The notes under the pieces: generated by a model | Database searches by the model: none | The model's input: the letters and a program-made list of their open reading frames with translations, nothing else | Told to the model about the DNA's origin: nothing | Shown here: piece by piece, positions 1 through 12,787 of the stretch | How positions within the stretch are numbered: position 1 is the stretch's first letter | How the letters are laid out: every line of letters starts with the position of its first letter | DNA from: Crocodylus rhombifer | Taxonomy: Eukaryota; Chordata; Crocodylia; Crocodylidae | Length of the DNA: 64,000 bases | Assembly (NCBI GenBank): GCA_038503035.1 | Contig: JAVSML010025154.1 | Span: 186,001-250,000 of the forward strand | Direction: 5' to 3' | Position numbers and translations under genes: made by a program

Positions 1-971
1 AGCATATAAAAAGACATAGTGGTAGAAACAATTGTCTCAAGCAATAGAAACTCACAGTTCTGTGCGCACTGTAACTCTTTACTGTTGATATGCTTGTAAG
101 AGGAGGAGGCCAGGTGGTGCAGGTGTTCCCTTCCCATCTTCCCCTATCCTCTAGAATTATTACACAGTGATCAACACTGTGTGTCACATAACAGAATGGA
201 TTCCTTTGTGCAAGCTTCCTGCCTCAAATAGCTAATGTTTCTATTTCAGTTGGAGCAACAAAGGGCTGGTGTAACAGAAAGGGGTGGCTGCTGGTGGGTA
301 GGTGAAGAATAGTGACAAGATGAAGACCAGTGAACTGTTTGATCAAGCATTTTCCATCATGGTTCGTTGGCTCCCTTCCTCTAGGTTTGAGCCACACCCA
401 CTTTGGCCACAAAGAACAGAACTAAGGAAGGAGTGTCTTCGGGCCTTTGTACACACCACAAAATTGGCCTTTAAATGCCCTTTTGCACGGCTTTAATGGC
501 ATTGCTGTTTGCACGCTTGGCGGCGTATTCTGCTTTAAATGACTTTGGTGTGTAGCAAGATAAAACACCTCTGAGGTGTTTTACCACGGTGCAACAGTAC
601 ATGGGGTGCTGGAAGCCGATGTGCTTGGGGCTTGGCAGGCCCCACACAGCTCAGGGGCCATGGGACCCAGTGACAGCAGGCTCCATTGAAGAAAAAAAGC
701 GTCGAGCCTGATCTTTTCTTTTTTTTTTTTCCCAGACCCTGCCTGCCTGAGCTGTGCAGGGGCCGGGTGCTTCCCTCTGTGGCTGTGGGAGGGCCAGTCC
801 TTTCCTCCATGGCTGCGTGCCCCCGGGACCACCTGGACCGGGTGCCAGTGGGCGGGATATGTTTGGGGGGTCCCTGCGCAGCTCAGGGATTGCTTGGCCC
901 ACCAGCAGCTCTTCTCCCTCTACTTCCCCCCACCACCAAAGAGGTAGATGAGGATCAGGTCCCTACCCTTC

Positions 972-1092
972 TGTACATGCCACAGGGGTTTAGCTCAGTT
1001 TAATTCTCCCTAAGCTGAAGCGGTGTTTTAAAAAACACACCATTTCAATTTAGGGAGAACTAAACCTAATTAAATCCCCGTGGCATGCACAA
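972..1092. mobile_element. Foldback MITE-like palindrome
   Basis: The left arm from TGTACATGCCACAGGGG through TTTAATTCTCCCTAA to GTGTTTT is the imperfect reverse complement of the right arm AAAAAACACAC, then TTAGGGAGAACTAAA, ending CCCCGTGGCATGCAC. The whole 121 bp folds on itself with almost no loop, centred near 1030. No coding potential. This structure is typical of foldback or MITE elements. Confidence 0.75.
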
Positions 1093-4086
1093 GCGGCCTA
1101 AGACTTCAATATTTGAAGTCACAATTGCTAGAGCTGGCTAGGAAACCATCAATTGTTTCCTTGAACAACTTTAAAAGAAACTGTTTCCACTCCCTTAAAA
1201 AATGTTCATGGAAACTTTTGTGTTTTTTTTCCCCCAAGCAATGAGGTTATGGTTTTGAAAATCTGTAGTATTCCAAAGGAAAATATTTTTGTTTAAAAAA
1301 GAATTTTGTATTTTGTTATAACATTCTCAGTCTGTTTTAATCCCTCTGTTACCTATTAATGATACAGTAAAGCAAGCAGCCAAATTCCTGTCTTCACCAA
1401 GCTGCAGTTGGCAGCTCTGTGTTTGCAAGGTACCCAAGTTATGATTAATGTAGCTTTGCATGTAACAGGTCATATTTGGTTTGCTGGTAACAAGAACATA
1501 ACAAGGCCCAAATGGGTATGACTTGCAAAGGGGGAGCCACCTCTGTGGGATAGATGCAGTTTCCACCACCTGAGAATCTACCCTCATGAATATCTATGAC
1601 TGGTGTTGAGATAGGGAGGAAGCTGAGGAGTGTCTGCTCTCCATGGCTATACTTTGAACCTCCAGGGCCTTCAGAGTGGATACCTAAATAGGAGTGACTT
1701 CTGCCTGTGGTGAATTGGGTACTTGGTTTGGTATACACCGTGAGTAAATCGGTACCTTACATTGCACGGTCCATATCAAGCTGGTCTCCACAACACAATA
1801 GTTTTTGCGTGGTGATGGTAAGAAGCAGGGTGGTGGTACGAGGGTCAATGTCCTAAGCAGTCCTTGGTGTCCCAAAACTTCCATGGACTTCAGTGGAAGT
1901 TGTGTGTGATTCAGGACTGCAGGATTGGGCCCTGCAACTGCTGTACTTTTGGGGTCATTGTTATTCCAATCAGACCCTGGTGAAATAGTCCGCCACAATC
2001 CAGTTTTCAGACCCAGTGTTGCCATTGTTTAAACCCCACTGTTCAAATAGCTATTACCAAAGAAGTCTGACACTTAGGTTTTCAAAGTTTAACATAGAGC
2101 AAGGAAGAAACAGTAGATACCCATGTCTTTGCCAGCAATATTTAATTGCCATCCCTATCGTAGAACGTACTTCATTTCTTCTTTGTGAATAGCTATAGAT
2201 TGGTGGAGATGTGTAGGAAACAATTCTGTCTCCCTTAAAGTTTAGGCAAGCTTAGGTGAAGAATGGAGGCTAAGAAAGCTGTGTACCAGAAGGGCATTTT
2301 GTGAACATGGTCACAACAAAAGAATCTGGATATTTTTGGTGAACTATGACTCAAGTCTATTGAGCCACCTTTCCTCATATGGAAGCAATCTCCTTCTTGT
2401 TACAGTCCTTAGGTTTTGTGGTTCCACAGAGGTACACAGAAAGAAGGGACAGAGCACAGGCCAAACCATAAATGTTAGATATTAAAACAAAGAGAAGGAA
2501 AGGATAAGCTTTCACAAACTCTTACACAGACAGCATTTCAGAATTAGTGCAGCCCTGGGACAGCTGCAGCTTCTATAGCGATAACTGATATTGTATTAAC
2601 ACTCCCCACAGAATTCAGCAATAAAAGGGCAGCTGCTGTAAGGAATAATGCACTGTATTTAGTTCTGCTACCTCTCAGTTATATGGGAAGCTTCTAAAAG
2701 GGGCATGCAGGCACCAAATCTGTGTGTTCATGAGTGTACTTACAAGAGTTTCAGTGGTGCAGAGACTATAATTTTTCCAGCTATGCTACCCCCAAGCATT
2801 CTTCATGACTTGGACCTCATGAATGGCTTAAAAAACATTTGCTTTAAAAAAAGGAGGAAAGATGAGTTGATATGATGCTTAGTTATTCCATTTGTGTATT
2901 TAGTGCCTGTCGTCATATTCTGGGGCTCTCCAGGGGTCTTTTTTGGCTCCCACTGCAAATTATCACAGCTTCTAAAATGGTGTAATTTGGGTTCTGCTTT
3001 CCAAGGTTCTGGGAAGCAAAGAATAACAGTAATGTAGTGTACTCAAGCCACACCTCTGATCCTCTGTGTGCTAGGGGCTGGGAGAAGGGCCAATTTGGAG
3101 CCCTTATATACTGATTCAATAATGCCTAGAGAGGCCCACTGAGCAGGGAGCATTTTCCTGGAGCTCTTTAAGGTGCTTTCTGCTGCCTGAGCATATGCTA
3201 AGGCCCTTTACAAATATTGACTTGCCCAAGTAAGATTCACAACATACTTATTGTGTGGACACACAAACAGTTTGCCAGGAAGTAAAAGGGGCCAGGGCTT
3301 TGTTGTATGTCAGCAGCTCTGCAGTACTTGCCCAGGTGCATGCTCTTACTCCATGAAAGGAAGAAGCTGAAACACTTTCATTCAGGGCTAAGACACCATG
3401 GCTCAGTCTCCATTTGCTGTACAACTGCTGATGTGTGCTAAAACCTGGCCCCTTTTTTATCCTGTAATCAACTGTTTGTGCGCTTGAAACATGACAATTG
3501 TCTTTTCATATTCATTTTTTTCATAATTCTTCATGACAATTTCTCAATAGAAATAAAGCCAGAAAAGGATGAACAGCTAGTTGTAGCAATGTGAAAAATG
3601 TTACTGCAAAAAAAAGAAAAAAAAGAAAAGATTTCAATTCATGTATTCAATGGCTAGAACATTTTGACCAAAATGCAGGTTCTCCACAAAAATTAGTTTG
3701 GATTGATTTTTTTTTTTGGCTTTTTGGGGTCAGAAAATGAATTTCAGAGGAAAACCAGGTTTAATAACAATCTGACCCAAAGCCTGGTGAATTTAATGGG
3801 ACTCTTTCCACTGAGGTACATGGACTATGGATCAAGTTCTATATCTATGTTATAGATAGGTTTAAATGACTTGGAAAAAAACTTTGTATGGTAGAATCAG
3901 GACTCTAGATTCACAGCTCTTACCACTGATTGACAGAAACATTACTGCCCCTTGTCTTTCTACCTGCCATTGCCCAACTTTACTTCTGTCCTGCTATTCT
4001 GAGGCAGCTCAGCCAGATAGTACCCACTGTGCTAAAGGGGAAAGGGTCGTAACTGGACTTAGCCTAGTGTTTGTGCTTGCCCTCAG
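1093..4086. other. Intergenic DNA, no supported feature
   Basis: AT-rich, with scattered short A/T runs (e.g. the A/G-rich tract at 3606-3630). Reading frames are short, overlap on both strands and show no domain or splice context. The first 971 bases of the window are likewise featureless apart from a GC-rich patch at 740-930. Confidence 0.6.
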
Positions 4087-5860
4087 TTTCATAGTTTCAT
4101 AGATGTTAGGGTTGGAAGGGACCTATTAGATCATCAAGTCCAACCCCCTGCCCTGAGCAGGAATTAACACTGGGGTTAGATGACCCCAGCCAGGTGTCTG
4201 TCCAATCTCCTTTTAAATACCTTCAAGGAAGGGGACAGCACCACCTCCTTTGGAAGCTTATTCCATATTTTGTCAACCCTCACTGTAAAGAACTTTTTCC
4301 TGATGTCCAGTCTGAACTTGTCCTCTTCCAGTTTGTGGCCATTATTTCTAGTTACCCCGACAGGTGACATGGTAACCATTGTATCCCCTATTTGTTGCTG
4401 AACACCTCCCCCCCCCAAAGAATTTGTAGACAGCCATGAGATCACCTCTCAGCCTCCTCTTGTGGAGGCTGAAGAGGTTCAGGTCTCCCAATCAGCCCAC
4501 ATAGGGTTTCTTCTGTAGACTTTTAACCATACGAGTGACCCTCCTCTGAACTCTCTCCAAGCCATCCACATCCCTCCTGAAGTCTGGTGCCCAAAACTGG
4601 ATGCAGTACTCCAACTGTGGCCTGAGCAATGCCTCATAGAGGGGAAGTATCACCTCCCTAGACCTGTTTGTGATGCACCTACTTATGCAAGAAAGAGTGC
4701 GGTTAGCTTTACTTATTACCTCATCACACTGGTGACTCGTGTTCATTTTGGAGTTGACTACGACTGCGAGATCCCTTTCCGCAGTTGTGCTACTTACAGT
4801 GGTACCTCCCAGGCCATAGGTATGTTGATGATTCTTCCTCCCCAGATGCAACACATGACACTTATCCTTGTTAAATTGCATCCTGTTCTGTTCAGCCCAT
4901 TTCCCCAGCCTGTCCAACTCAGTCTGGATTTGCTCCTTGCTGTCTAGTTTGTGTACCTCCCTCCCCATAGTGTGGTGTTGTCAGCAAACTTGGACAGGGT
5001 GCTTTCTACTCCCTCATCCAAGTCACTAATGAAGATATTGATTAGTACCAGTCCCAGGACAGAGCCTTGGGGGAACTCCACTGCCTACATTTCTCCAGAT
5101 AGAGACCGACCCGTCCACCACCACTCTCTGGGTGCATCCCATAAGGCAATTTTCTACCCGCCGGACTGTGTAATAATCTACATTGCAACTGTTTAGTTTA
5201 TTCGGAAGAATTGGGTGTGACACTGTGTCAAAGGCCTTTTTAAAATTTAAGTAAATAACATCTACCTCTGTTCCTTCATCCAAGCATTTTGTGACCCAGT
5301 CATAAAATGAAACCAGGTTAGTCAGGCAGGATCTGCCTGCTATGAACCCATGTGGATTGCCCCTTAGCATCATTTTAACCACTGGGCCCCCACAGATGTG
5401 ATCCTTAACAATTTTCTCAAAGGTCTTGCCAAGGGTAGAGGTGAGACTAACCGGCCTATAGTTACCCAGTTCTTCCTTCCTCCCCTTCTTGACCTCCACT
5501 ACCAAGTCCCTTTCACCCCGACCCCCCTGTAACCTGACCCATAGTACCTCAATTTGCCATTCTTCCTGGCCCAAATTCACTATGGAAGATGTCTCCTTAA
5601 CATAGAGAGTTATGCCCCCCGCCCTTTTTCCCCACTCTGTCCTGTCTGTACAGCCTGTAGCCCTCAACGTCCACTGCCCATTTGTGGGTAGGATCCCACC
5701 AAGTTTCTGTTAGCCCAACCAGATCGAATTTTTTATTTGCAAGCAGGAGTGCAAGTTCTTTCTGCTTGTTCCCCATGCTCCTAGCATTAGTATAGAGGCA
5801 TCTAAGCCCACCAGTAGGTGCCCTTGCTACCTCCCCATTCTACTTCCCCATTCTGATGCT
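4087..5860 (-). mobile_element. CR1 LINE with an internal EN-RT deletion
   Basis: Minus-strand CR1. The 3' end at 4087 has TTTCATAGTTTCATAG followed by the GGTTGGAAGGGACCT block. Coding pieces are the C-terminal domain (4445-4176), the thumb/fingers region (4968-4492, with DLAVVVNSKMN and RPQLEYCIQFWAP), the reverse transcriptase (5530-5026, with NYRPVSLTS, GFIAGRSCLTN and FKKAFDTVSH) and the endonuclease start (about 5830-5540, with TETWWD and ITLYVKE). The endonuclease jumps from EVLWVRLQGGRGERDL directly to KKGRKEELGNYRPVS in the same frame, so roughly the second half of the endonuclease and the linker are missing. Confidence 0.9.
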
Positions 5861-8021
5861 TAGTGGAGCCCTTGGCACTTACCTGGACTGTTCCAGTTGA
5901 GAGGAGGTGCTCAATCATTTCAGCCTGGTGAAAGAGTAGCAAAGCAAGAGAGCAGCAGCTGAACCAAATTTTGGCTCCAGACTTTCTCAGCTGCAGGGAA
6001 TAGCACAAGCTTCCCCTGGGAAACCTGTGCATGCACAACCAAAATAAGGGTGCCAGTGTCTCAGTGAACCTTCTTCATGACTTACTTATTTTTTAAAATA
6101 TGCAGCCAAATTTTATATTTTCTGTCTATATGCTTATACTCTCTCTCTCTCTCTCTCTCTGGTTCTAAAATATAAAGCTGGAGAACACCAGCCGGCAGTA
6201 TTAAATTACCTGCACCTTAAAACCTTCCTATACACTCAGAGCCAAATTCTCTTCTGAGAGATCTGCTTATGCCAATGGTGAATTTGACCCTCTACCTATA
6301 CACCAAGACCCATACAAGGGTATTTAAACAATGTAGCTTGGAATATACTGTAGGGGCACAGTAACTCCTCAGTGCTTTGGAAAAATGTCCACGTTGCAAT
6401 GTCTCACTGTCATCTGCTATGAGGTGAACTGTGCTCCCAGAGCATGCTTAAGGGGGGAACAGTGCTATCTGCTCTAAGTATAGGATTTGATATTGTAGCC
6501 AGCCCATCTACAAGCTGCTTATGAGAGGAGGATGAGAGAAAGAAGTCTCCTTTTTTATCCCCACATCACCTATGAATGTATATTGCAATTTATACATCTG
6601 ACTCTTCTCCTCATTATAGGCGTCAAATGCATTTGAGCTGGAAATCCAGGACCCTGCTCCTTAAAGATCCAGTGCCACCTATGCTACTTTTTTGATATTT
6701 AACCACAAAAGTCTTACAGAGGCCACCTTTTATCACCCAAGAGAGTTACATTTTTTCAGTGAGTCAAGTGATGAATTCGTAGATTAATCCATAAAATAGA
6801 TGGAGACCTGCTGGCAACACTGGTGCTCTAGGATACAAAATATGATATGGTTTACAGTTTTAGAAGCTAAGTTTTTATTTTATGATTTTATTTTTATCTT
6901 TTAACAAATGAACAAACATAAAAACTTAGCTTAAATGAATACAGGGTATTTAGGGTTACAAAGAAATACATAAACTTAGCATCTTTCATTGCAACGTCTT
7001 ATCGTAGTTTGAAAATATTAATACATTTATTTTCACAGTGTCTTCCTGAAAGGGAGGTTTATTTTCAGTTTAAAAAAACCAAAAACCAAAACCACAAACA
7101 GAGATAAGGTCAACACCTGCAAACTTGTTCCTGGACTTACGTAGTGTCTGATTATAGAAGTTACATTTTTAAATTTATTTTTATTTTGAGGTTTTGCAAT
7201 TTGACTTCTGCGTGAAAAAGATTGATGGGAGGTTCAGTGATTCAGTGCCTGAATAAGTCTTTCTCATTAGTTTAATCTATAATGACACACAAAATCCCTC
7301 TAGGTTTTTCTTTTAGTTAACAAGTTTTACTTGCTGCCTCAGCAACCTGAGTTCTGCAGCATCTCTGTGGCCACAGATCATCTTGCATTAATAAAACCAT
7401 GCAAGCTTGCCAACTCAAACTGCAGATTATTTCTGATCTCCTCATTGCACAGCTACATAATACAGTATCAGATGTTGGCTTTGCCCAATGCTTCTCTGAA
7501 GTAATAAAACAGACTATTCAGTAAGACAAGAAAAACTATTCATCTTCCTTTTTCTCTCTTTAACTTGAACGATCAAGTGAAGGACAAAGTAGTACTTAAC
7601 ATGTTGTATGCTCAATGAAACCTACAAGTCTGGTCTGCAATAGGATGGGATACTCTTGATGATGGCCAAAAAGTCATGTGGATTTAGGAGGCGCTATCTG
7701 CATTGTCATATTTGGCTAGAGTACTCAAAGAAAGAAAGATGCCCAATCCTTAGATCATAAAGATAATTATAAAGTACTGTGGCCCAGATCTTCACAAGTG
7801 ATCAGCAATAGAGCCAGACAGAAAACACATTTCCATTCTAGGAATCTTTTTGAGATTTAAAAAAATCCCATTCTTCACTGGGATGATACTTTGACCTTTT
7901 AAAGATTTTCAGGAAAAAATAGATCAATCTCTGGAATAGGGTGGCAGTGATACAGGTGTATGAATCAGGCTGAGCAGGGTCTTTACCTGAGTCTCCCATG
8001 TCCTAAAAGAACGTTATGGAG
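5861..8021. other. Intergenic DNA, no supported feature
   Basis: Unique-looking AT-rich sequence with the CT microsatellite at 6139. Nothing else recognised. The stretch 8226-9444 to the right of the hAT fragment is similar, with short unconvincing frames. Confidence 0.6.
6139..6160 (+). repeat. (CT)11 microsatellite
   Basis: Perfect run of 11 CT units. Confidence 0.97.
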
Positions 8022-8225
8022 CAGAGGTTCCCGAACTTTTACTTATTGTGTACCCCCTTTCAGATTTACCAGTGGCCTGTGTACCCCTACCACACGTTTT
8101 ATATTTTAACCTCTGCAATGCCAATTACTATAATGAGAGTTAAATCCTTCATTACACAATTTCTCCTGTGTACCCTCCAGAGAAATCTTGTGTACCACAG
8201 GTGTACCTGCAAATTATGTACTTAA
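8022..8225 (+). mobile_element. hAT-type fragment
   Basis: Starts CAGAGGTTCCCGAACTTTTA and continues with GTACCCCC-type text, followed by GTGTACC repeats typical of hAT-derived short elements. The right inverted end was not found, so the end is approximate. Confidence 0.5.
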
Positions 8226-9444
8226 ACAACAAAATGACCTAAATGGTACCCACAGCAAACAGAGTGTAAAATAGTACACACAGTTTTCACTTGCAATTAA
8301 ATCCTGGTCTCACTCCCTTTGAAGATCAAATTGATTTGGGTAGCTAATAACCCCAGGCTGCCCTGAGAACTGCAGCCCAAGTTTGGCAAGAATGAAGAAA
8401 ACAAGTGCAGTCTCATCACTTTTTCCCCAGGGACATGTATATAAGCCATGACAGGTGTATTTTTCCTGAAACTCTAAGCTGTTATCCCCAACACTACTGA
8501 GGACTGGACCCAGCTCCTGCCAAAGTTCGTAAAAGTCCTGTGCATTGTATAGGCCACTCTTCCATCCTAGCTCAAGCAGGAGACTGAGCTGACTGCCACT
8601 ACCCTGCACACCAGCATTTGAAAACCAAATACAGAGCTGGCCTAGACTTAGCCAAAGTTTCAAGGTTGCTCAGAAACACAAGAGCAATGTTCTGGGCTCC
8701 CTCTGCTGGCCCTCTGATAGCAAATGGTATTCCCACAGCTGTTATCAACTACAACACTCTTCTTGCATGATGTAGTTGCCATTGATAAATGCAGAGTCAC
8801 ATTAATGTCACACCCAATGCAACAGTGAATAAAACAAACATGTCTATAAACTCTGCTCTTGTTCATCCCAAAACAGACCTCCACACAAGCCAGAAAACTA
8901 TTAGCTGAGAGAGACAAATGCAAAGAAGCTTTTCCCCCTATTGCCTTCCTCACTTTGCTACATTTATCCTGAATCATCATGGTCCACAGTCAAATTCTGC
9001 ATTCTCTGTGGAAATGCCACCAGAGGGAGGGGAGCTGTTCTGTTCATAGCACCTTCTCCAGAAATCCCCTCTGATGATCAGAGCTTTTTCTTTGTCTACT
9101 TCCCTGTGTTACAGGAGAAGGAAAGCTAGGGCACATTTGCCTCACAACTTTACTGTGTTAGCTAAAACATTCTTCAAGGAGGCTGCATTGCTTTATGCAG
9201 ACTACTTCCTGAATCAGAAAAAATATAGTTCCCTTCACATAGTAATTAGTATTGACAAGAATGCACAGGTAGCTGGTTTCCTATCATACACAGCTATTAA
9301 CTAAAGTGTGTGGACACCTTATAACTTCTGTAGACTGATCTCATGTGCTCCAGGGACACCATGCAGGTCTCAATCCACCCTCTGGCTTCCACTGCACTAG
9401 CTTCCCATCCCCCTTTCAGGGTGTCACTCATGGGCAACTAGTGC

Positions 9445-9760
9445 CACCTTAGCCAGGGAAGCACATGCCCCACAGCGACCAGTCAGCAACCGGGGGAGGG
9501 GGGTCTCCCATGGCCAATCTCACTGACAGGGGTGAGGGAGTGTCACCCATGGCTGATCACACCAACCGGGAAGCAGCCGCAGCACTCTCGGAAGTGGCCA
9601 TGGTGCTTCATCCAGGCGCTCACAATCCCCGGCCAGTGGTCACAAGGGGGGCACTGGCACTCCGGCCTACCCCCCTGCCTGTCGCCTAAGTGGGGAGCGT
9701 GGCCTGTCAGGGGGTGCACCAGCATGTCGGCACTGGTGTCACTGTAACTCCCCTCCACAC
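9445..9760 (+). repeat. GC-rich dispersed repeat, copy 1
   Basis: Shares text with the minus strand of 62265-62575, e.g. GCACATGCCCCAC, CAGTCAGCAACC, a G run, then GGCCAATCT. It is about 310 bp and GC-rich. The class is unknown. The open frames on both strands here are a consequence of composition, not evidence of a gene. It ends against the CR1 at 9778. Confidence 0.55.
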
Positions 9761-9777
9761 ACACACCTCCTTCATAA

Positions 9778-10490
9778 CAAGGTTATGCACCTGGCTAGCA
9801 CTACGGACAAGAGGGACTTGGGGGTCAGGACTGACCACAAGATGAACATGAGCCTGCAATGCGATGCTGCGGCTAGTACAGCAACCAAAACACTGGCTTG
9901 CACCCATAGATGCTTCTCAAGCAAATCTCAAGACGTCATTCTCCCCTTGTACTCAGCCTTGGTGAGGCCGCAGCTGGAGTACTGCGTTCAGTTTTGGGCT
10001 CCACAATTCAAAAAGGATGTGGAGAAGCTTGAGAGAGTCCAGAGAAGAGCCACACGCATGATCAGAGGGCAGGAGAACAGACTTTATGATGACAGGCTGA
10101 GAGCCATGGGGCTCTTCAGCCTGGAAAAGTGCAGGCTCAGAGATGATCTGATGGCCACCTATAAGTTTATCAGGGGTGACCACCAGTACCTGGGGGGACA
10201 TTTGTTCACCAGAGTGCCCCAGGGGATGATGAGGTCGAATGGTCATAAACTTCTGTAAGACCGTTTCAGGCTGGACATAAGGAAGAATTTCTTTACTCTC
10301 CGACCCCCAAGGTCTGGAATACTCTGCTGCTGCTGGTGGTTCAAGCACCCACTTCGAACGCCTTCAAGAGAAATCTGGATGTTTTTCTTGCTGGGATCCT
10401 TTGACCCCTGCTGACTTCCTGCACCTGGGGCAGGGGGCTGGACTCGATGATCTTCCAAGGTCTCTTCCAGCCCTAATGTCTATGAAATCT
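9778..10490 (+). mobile_element. CR1 LINE, 5'-truncated 3' part
   Basis: Plus-strand CR1 ending in CCCTAATGTCTATGAAATC near 10486. A 157-codon frame at 9785-10258 encodes the C-terminal third of ORF2 (DLGVRTDHKMNMSLQCDA, then RPQLEYCVQFWAPQFKKDVE and RLRAMGLFSLEKCRLRDDL). A second frame ([14 protein letters not shown]) follows after a frameshift near 10258. The first bases (AAGGTTATGCACCTGGCTAG) look like two CR1 stretches joined by a small deletion, compared with 63520-63900. A GC-rich repeat abuts it on the left. Confidence 0.9.
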
Positions 10491-11344
10491 ATTAAACCCA
10501 TTTCCCATCCTCCCACTGCCCCCTTTTCTCCTTTCTACTCCCCCAACAGAGTCCACTATTCTCCCTTGACCAGGGGCCTCTGTGTGCTCCACTCCCTCCA
10601 TGCCAAAGGCCTCTCCTTCCCTTCCCCACCACATGATCCCTGCAGCAAGCTATGCTCAACTTGCTCAGGTCTGATGGTCAAGAGGTTTTCCTTGCTCAAA
10701 GTAAGTCCCTTGATATTGCCTGAATCTCCCAACCTCTGGTTTTCAACCCCTGTTTTCTTTGTCTCTTTTTTTCTGCCTGAGATTTTTCATTTTCCCCTCC
10801 AATCCCTTTTCTTGCACCTCCCCCCCAACCAGTGGCTTTCCTTAGGCTACAGCCATTCCATTGTTTTGTCCTTCTTCCATTTCCCCATCTGAATGGAAGA
10901 TTATGTATGTTAATGACTCATACTTGGGAGACATGGAACATCAGCTTCGGTAAACAGTTGCTGTCTCACTGTCTGCTGTGGCTTTCAATGATACAGCAAT
11001 TTCATAACACCAAGCAGAATTCCTGTAGTTCAGACAGAGGTCCCAAGGTGCCCTTTGTAGCAGTTTAGGACAAGCTCTTACTTTATAGGGGGTTATTTGC
11101 CAAAGCTCTAAATATAAATGTGCTTCTTAACTAGAACTACAGGAAAATGGTGTAGGGAATGCTCAGGTGTGAAGCCTACAACACTGGAGAAATTATAAAA
11201 AAAGGTCAGCATTGTCTGGGCCATGACAGGTTTGCTTCTCTATTGCTTTGCACTTGGTATAGTCATTGTCATCGATCCCAAGTCACAGTTAAACACTGCT
11301 GTTTTAATTTACACATGCTCTGCACTGGTGAAAATAAATACTGA
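10491..11344. other. Intergenic DNA, pyrimidine-rich
   Basis: C/T-rich stretch at about 10500-10880 producing a 163-codon plus-strand frame with low-complexity Pro/Ser/Leu content. There is no motif or splice context, so I treat the frame as compositional. Confidence 0.55.
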
Positions 11345-12650
11345 GGCTAAGTACAGACATTCAAAAAGCCCGAGTCTGAATTAATTCAGTCTTTGCAGGT
11401 TAATATGCATAGATTCATTGCAAATGAATAGACATTCACTTTTGATTCTGGAAATGTGGCTACATGCCTGCAGTGGCTCAAGCTAGAAGCTGGGGGGTGC
11501 TACAGTGAGTCCTGGCTGCAGGGAAGCTGTGCTGGGGGGAGCTAGGCTCCAGCAGGCTAAGTATGATTAGGGAGGAGTTTAAACCCCCACCCTGGTCTGC
11601 AGGGACCCCAGCTGGGATGTGCCTAGAGGGGGACGGGGGAAGTAGCCCTTGCCAGGCATTTCCCATCCCTGCCCTTGCCACTTGATCCCTGGCAGCAGTG
11701 TGAAGCAAACAGAGATGGTGAGGGGGGGACGTTAATTCCCCCCTCCATCCCATGTCCCACCAGCATGGACCTGAGCTAGGGTCCGCCTGGCCGGAATGAA
11801 GCAGCCTGTGTCAGGGTCCCCCCTCCTCACTGCTGCAGTGGCAGGGGTGAGGGCATAGCCAGGCAACAGCCAGCATGGTTCCCTGAGGCAAAGGAGGCAG
11901 GGAGGGGGTTTATTTCCCCCTCCCAACCCTTCCCCCCATGGGAACCACAGCTGGGGTCTGCCACCTCTGGCCACTGCCTCCACCACTTGCCCCTGGCCAG
12001 GCAGACCCTGGCTGGGTTCCCCAGGGGGATAGGGAAGGAAGTGGGGATTAAATCCCCTCCCTGCCTGCTTTGCCTCATGGCCACACCCCTGCCTCTGCCA
12101 CTGGAACAGCAAGGAGGGAATGATCCTGATGGGGCAGCCTCTACATGGGCAATTAATCTGAAGTAATAAACTCCAGAGCAGTTTGAGCCCAAGTAAATTA
12201 TTCTTGGGTGCAACATCTACACATGCACCTGGGATATCAGCAATTTGAACTGGAGTGGAGCAGTTTACAACAGGGCCACTCATACCCTGCTTTGTCTCAG
12301 GGTCTTGGTGGTGGTGTCAGGCGATACAAGGACTGGCTGGGGCACAAGGGTGCTGAAAGTGTGGAGCATTGTGGCTAGGCAGCAGGCAGGAGTCTGGCCG
12401 CTGGCTTGCTGGGCTGACTGGGTGCAATTTATGTGTGCGGACAGCATCTACAGTTCATTACTCCACTGTAGGATAGTACTGTTCCTGACAGTACTACCTT
12501 ATGGTGGTGTTAATTAGTTTACTGCAGTCTAATAGCATTGCATGTGTAGATGGCAACACTTTAGTCCACAGCGAACTAGTCTACTCCACAGTAAAGCACA
12601 TGTATGACATGGCCACTGTAATTCAGAATAAAGCTTGTGTGTAGCCTGAG
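11345..12650. repeat. Possible large non-autonomous DNA transposon
   Basis: The left border AGGCTAAGTACAGACATTC and the right border, reverse-complemented as AGGCTACACACAAGC, both open with AGGCTA and continue CAGA/CACA-like. The interior is GC-rich at 11.5-12.1 kb, with purine/pyrimidine blocks, and AT-richer with TCTACAC words at 12.15-12.6 kb. No transposase motif was found and long frames are composition-driven. The borders are weak evidence. Confidence 0.35.
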
Positions 12651-12787
12651 CTGGTTGATAGGTGACTCTATGCCTCAGTTTTCCCACTTGTAAATGAAGC
12701 TAATGAAAGTTTCCCACCAATGCTGAGTGATATGAAATGGCATTACTACTTGTATGGTACTTTATACCCCACTGAGTGTGTCTACAT

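Noticed and set aside
10401..10892. 163-codon plus-strand frame
   Set aside because: It starts inside the CR1 tail and runs through C/T-rich DNA. Pro/Ser/Leu-rich, no motif, no splice context.
11732..12283. 183-codon minus-strand frame
   Set aside because: GC-rich repeat-like DNA with an overlapping second frame of similar length; no motif.
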